From Membranipora membranacea (Eukaryota; Bryozoa; Gymnolaemata; Cheilostomatida; Membraniporidae), in assembly GCA_914767715.1 (NCBI GenBank), contig OU612070.1, positions 6,339,501 to 6,403,500 on the forward strand: a DNA stretch of 64,000 nucleotides. The letters run 5' to 3'. Every line of letters begins with the position of its first letter. Position 1 is the first letter of the stretch. Positions 61,801 to 64,000 of the stretch are shown here, piece by piece. The notes below the pieces were generated by a model. It did not search any database. It had not been told where the DNA came from and was given only the letters and a program-made list of their open reading frames with translations. The translations under genes and the position numbers were made by a program.

Positions 61801-64000
61801 ACAGTTTTATCTCACAAAGGCTGTCATTTTAGTATTCACCAATTTCCCAAAAGGTGGGAGGGCAGCCAGTAAATAAATTTCATACAAAAATGATCTAAGA
61901 ATTACATAATTACATTTTTTATGTTGATAATACAGCCAGTCAATCAATCCTTCCTTTATCTTTACATGCTGTCCCTATTTTCTGTCCCATTCATCAATTT
62001 CCTTTCTTCTGCAGTGGTTGCCGGCTGTATGGTTATAGCAGGGTTACTTCATCCCCAGGAATTCTGGGATTTAGCCTCTGGACTTCTGTACTTCCTGACT
62101 ATTCCTAGTGGATACCTTCTACTGACCATCTTCATGTTAACTAATATGCACAATGTGTCATGGGGTGAGCAGTAACTCTATTTCTAATTCACTCCCTACA
62201 GATTTGCACACTGTATATAAAAAAATATAATTTATTGATCAGTGATGACAACCTGTAATTTTAAAATTAATTATCTGTCATGTTTCATAATTTTGCACTT
62301 TTTAGGAACAAGAGAGGTAGCCAAACCCACACCAAAGAAACCTAAAGAAGGAGAAGAGAACCCAATGTTAGCACCAACAATAATCCACAAACCTGCTCCA
62401 AAAGAGAACTTCTTCATGGGACTGATAGATAAACAACTTCATGAAGATTCGCTCTGCTCCAAGATGGCCAAGTTCTTCCAACAGGTAAGGCAGTTTGAAA
62501 CTCAGGATACATAACAGAGGGTAAAACATCAGTGTTAAGACTTGAAAAAAATCGATCCATACCAATCTAATAGCTTTGCAATTGAGGTATCCAATGTTGA
62601 AAGTTTCGCATGGATTAAATTGCAGGAAATTTTTATACTTTGCTCCAACAGTCGACTAACTGATACATGGTTTTAATCCGTTTTGTATAAAGAAAACTTA
62701 ACAGTGGAAAAATCTACAGCTTTTGTCTCAATATGTAACTCATAAATATCTCTTAACTCTCACAGTGTTGCGGAAGACACCAAGATCAGGCTATCTACGA
62801 TATGGTGAAGAGAATGAACGATAAACTGGAGGAGATGGAGAAGGCAGCGACTGCCGATATTTATGACAACTCTAATCTGTATGCTGCACCTCCTCCGGGT
62901 ATATACGGTCGACAGGCCAGCGCTGGCTCCAGAATGGACGGGCAAGGCATCTACGGCAGCGTGTCAAGCAGGTCAGGATAAGCTAAGATAATTTAAGTAA
63001 TCTGAAGTAAAAGCTTTAGAGTGTTGCACAGTTTGTGTTGGGTAAAACATATAGAAGTGCGCATACCACTGCACAAAACTAGAAACCATCAGTCAGTGAA
63101 GGCCTTCACTAGTACAATCTTCTTGTGGCCAGCCCTAATCAGCATAAAGCCACCCATGTGTGTTGATAATCATCTCATTCTCTAACTTTTATTTGGCTGA
63201 GACATCATTTTTACTTAAATTAAATTAAATTTTATCAATTCAATTTCATTAATTTAATTTTTAATTCAGAATACCTGGAGTACCAGAGATGCCAGAGGAT
63301 GATGAAGCTATAGACCAGTATTATCAGATGGTACACAGAGACGAGCTCATCAATCCTTTCTGGCTGGAGAATCACACTCTCAAACAGTCAGAGGTAAAGC
63401 TACTCGACCAAACAGAGATCCTCTTCTGGAAGAAATTCATTAAGAAATACCTGGCACCTCTAGACAAAGATGAGGAGAAAGAGAAGAAAATCGCTGCTGA
63501 TCTTAAGGTAGGTCATAGTTCTAACTTCATATGCATGATCGGGTAACCCTACAAAGGGCAACTCCAAGTAAGCTAACAACAAAGTCTGGGATCTTGGGAG
63601 ATTTTCCAAAACACCCTGATGAAGTCAGGGTTTACCCAAGCTCTCTTGGGAAGCATAGCAGCAGCCTGGGACACTCGCTACCCTCGCAGCTCAACAACTA
63701 GGACTAAAGTTTGATCTAAATGCCAGCCTATAACTTGTTGTTTCATGCATTTGCTTACATTATACATAGATACATAGATACAGTCAATTCTTGTGTTGCA
63801 GCTGTTGTTCAACTCCTAGGGAAGATCTATAGCTTATATTTTCATTTTAGGAAATGAGGAACAATGTATGTCTAGCATACTTTATGCTGAATGCACTGTG
63901 GATAGCCGTCATACTTATGATACAAGTCAATGAGTCCAGCTTACAAGATATTTATCTCGAATATACTGCTGGCACTCGAAGCATCAAAATTGAACCTCTT
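46864..64000 (+). CDS. Metazoan chitin synthase (3' end beyond window)
   Basis: Twenty-four phase-consistent coding exons give at least 1488 residues: 46864-47114, 47842-47978, 51534-51672, 52659-52860, 53182-53328, 54104-54365, 55137-55333, 55661-55795, 57102-57284, 57392-57639, 57780-57919, 58097-58193, 58577-58792, 59222-59475, 59675-59890, 60154-60317, 60688-60762, 60961-61221, 61516-61732, 62015-62164, 62306-62484, 62766-62971, 63270-63507, 63851 to the window end. The N-terminal ~205 residues are hydrophilic and probably cytosolic; membrane segments begin near residue 211. The glycosyltransferase core has CATMWHENLNEMLQMLKS, DGD (906-908), GPMVWYQRFEYAISHWLQKA, EDRW (1010-1013), QRRRW (1047-1051) and SWGTRE from 1229. 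A helical segment follows near 1296-1320. The enzyme polymerises UDP-GlcNAc into chitin at the plasma membrane. No myosin motor domain precedes it in this window. Confidence 0.95.
48259..48300. repeat. Octamer tandem repeat (ACTGAATC)n
   Basis: Four perfect ACTGAATC units (48267-48298) with a degenerate unit on the left lie in the second coding intron of the chitin synthase gene. Confidence 0.9.
48952..48998 (+). promoter_or_regulatory. Putative core promoter of nested single-exon gene
   Basis: A TATA-like CTTAAATA at 48952-48959 and an initiator-like TCAGTT at 48993-48998 precede the ATG at 49031. The spacing of about 40 bases is a little longer than usual. This would give the nested gene its own promoter inside the chitin synthase intron. 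The evidence is motif-based only. Confidence 0.35.
49031..50578 (+). CDS. Cys/Pro/Gln/Lys-rich low-complexity protein nested in chitin synthase intron
   Basis: A single uninterrupted frame of 515 codons runs from ATG to TGA inside coding intron 2 of chitin synthase, on the same strand. There is no signal peptide or membrane segment, so the product should stay inside the cell. The N-terminal third is Cys-rich and charged, with HYHYRTCSKPRRHHHYF and acidic runs such as QTSDDDDDCKKQKKDC. The middle (about 200-320) is a PKQC-rich repeat of PEKP and CP units, for example CPQKPEKPKCPPENKKPDCP. A short conserved-looking island, WGGWKCSCWRC, follows near residue 331. The C-terminal part is His/Gln-rich with a polyglutamine tract near 453-475. 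The composition resembles cross-linked envelope proteins such as small proline-rich proteins and involucrin. This is compositional only and no homology is claimed. Confidence 0.8.
   Translation: MSDKNVTEVRPSRRRQKCYETTEKRVTTEACDGYYSSTEEHYHYRTCSKPRRHHHYFTPGIDSAHRLKIKQKGGQTSSCSQSEQAVDEKCKPPPSCESESECSEEERECKEVCTQTSDDDDDCKKQKKDCKVKVCQQETDDEDQCIKRGSKLSVVGVKGDYSWQKKQKEKEYCQTGKGGEKPKRYKVELEVDMQQEQKQQKCVTPQKPERPSKQQKIQQKQKSVREKCVEPQPKKCADPPQQCQEPQEQCPKPKRPAKKPEQCEEPQEPQCPQKPEKPYCQKPQETECPQKPEKPKCPPENKKPDCPPKEQEVCPPQSPDCSAYEKGWGGWKCSCWRCSLYEEEYARQEYQLHQSPLQQKSQSNVSIHSNASTNHSRVHEKKRHGIGHLKYDKTPLPPSQTRKFCWPPQSPPCDDHYHYPQHSEQQQSDDECSVKSCVTSISVSSSACPPTKQKQQQQQQQHQQQQHHQRHEQTVHQYQQKTQQQKDKSPLLYRKPGFMNRQNARLGRAADNVTF
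51114..51119 (+). terminator. Polyadenylation signal candidate for nested gene
   Basis: AATAAA lies about 535 bases after the nested stop codon and before the next chitin synthase exon. It would give the nested gene a self-contained transcript. No cleavage-site evidence is available. Confidence 0.35.
54872..55070 (+). mobile_element. tRNA-headed SINE-like element
   Basis: It begins with a tRNA-like head: A box TGGCTCAGTTGGTGAGAGCC and B box GAGTTCGAATCCC with a plausible T arm. A non-tRNA body follows, with GGTTTGGTTGGCTCC and CTCCGACCTGCCTG. No acceptor stem forms. It lies in a chitin synthase intron and is a different family from the elements at 7195 and 11763. Confidence 0.6.
58827..59037 (-). 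mobile_element. U2-headed SINE, 5'-truncated copy
   Basis: The body is highly similar to 33513-33739 over about 195 bases, with shared blocks such as CATGGCCTCACCTCTAGGAT and CAGTACGAGGACT on the minus strand. The U2-like head is missing at the 5' end. A 10-base target-site duplication, GTTGTGTTAC, flanks it at 58817-58826 and 59038-59047. The 5' truncation and duplication fit target-primed reverse transcription. It lies in a chitin synthase intron. Confidence 0.8.

Overview
The window is nuclear DNA from an invertebrate animal. The genes have many short exons with GT/AG introns, the background is AT-rich, and the families are animal ones: a nuclear-receptor ligand-binding domain, pentraxin, PAN/apple and C-type lectin domains, a Golgi-type sulfotransferase and a multi-pass metazoan chitin synthase. 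A lophotrochozoan-grade marine animal would fit, but the sequence does not fix the phylum. All eight convincing coding genes lie on the + strand. Exon models were built by hand from splice sites, with reading phase checked across each junction.

Layout: (1) 676-5229, the 3' end of a nuclear receptor (ligand-binding domain to stop). (2) 8031-15858, a 13-exon secreted protein with about 11 cysteine-rich repeats and a ricin-B-like C-terminal domain. (3) 15859-20867, intergenic DNA dominated by a 2.2 kb composite inverted repeat. (4) 20868-24120, a secreted pentraxin-PAN protein. (5) About 25717-38380, a tandem segmental duplication with two paralogous secreted PAN-C-type-lectin genes (26107-29804 and 31976-36861). 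(6) 39622-41300, a type II membrane sulfotransferase. (7) 41301-46300, intergenic DNA with decayed mobile elements. (8) 46864-64000, at least 24 coding exons of a chitin synthase that runs off the window. Its second coding intron contains an intact single-exon gene (49031-50578) for a 515-residue Cys/Pro/Gln/Lys-rich protein.

Five neighbouring genes (regions 2, 4, 5 and 6) encode secreted or Golgi-lumen products that bind or modify glycans. PAN domains occur in both the pentraxin and the C-type-lectin neighbours. A shared role in surface recognition or extracellular matrix is inference. Chitin synthase makes chitin at the plasma membrane. The nested gene's composition suggests a cross-linkable intracellular structural protein, but no function can be assigned from sequence.

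The mobile-element content is informative. A short retroelement family carries the 5' end of U2 snRNA as its head. One copy, with an 11 bp target-site duplication, sits in one arm of a foldback element, and the other arm preserves the matching empty site. There are also tRNA-headed SINE-like elements, a MITE-like inverted repeat and a frameshifted LINE reverse-transcriptase remnant.
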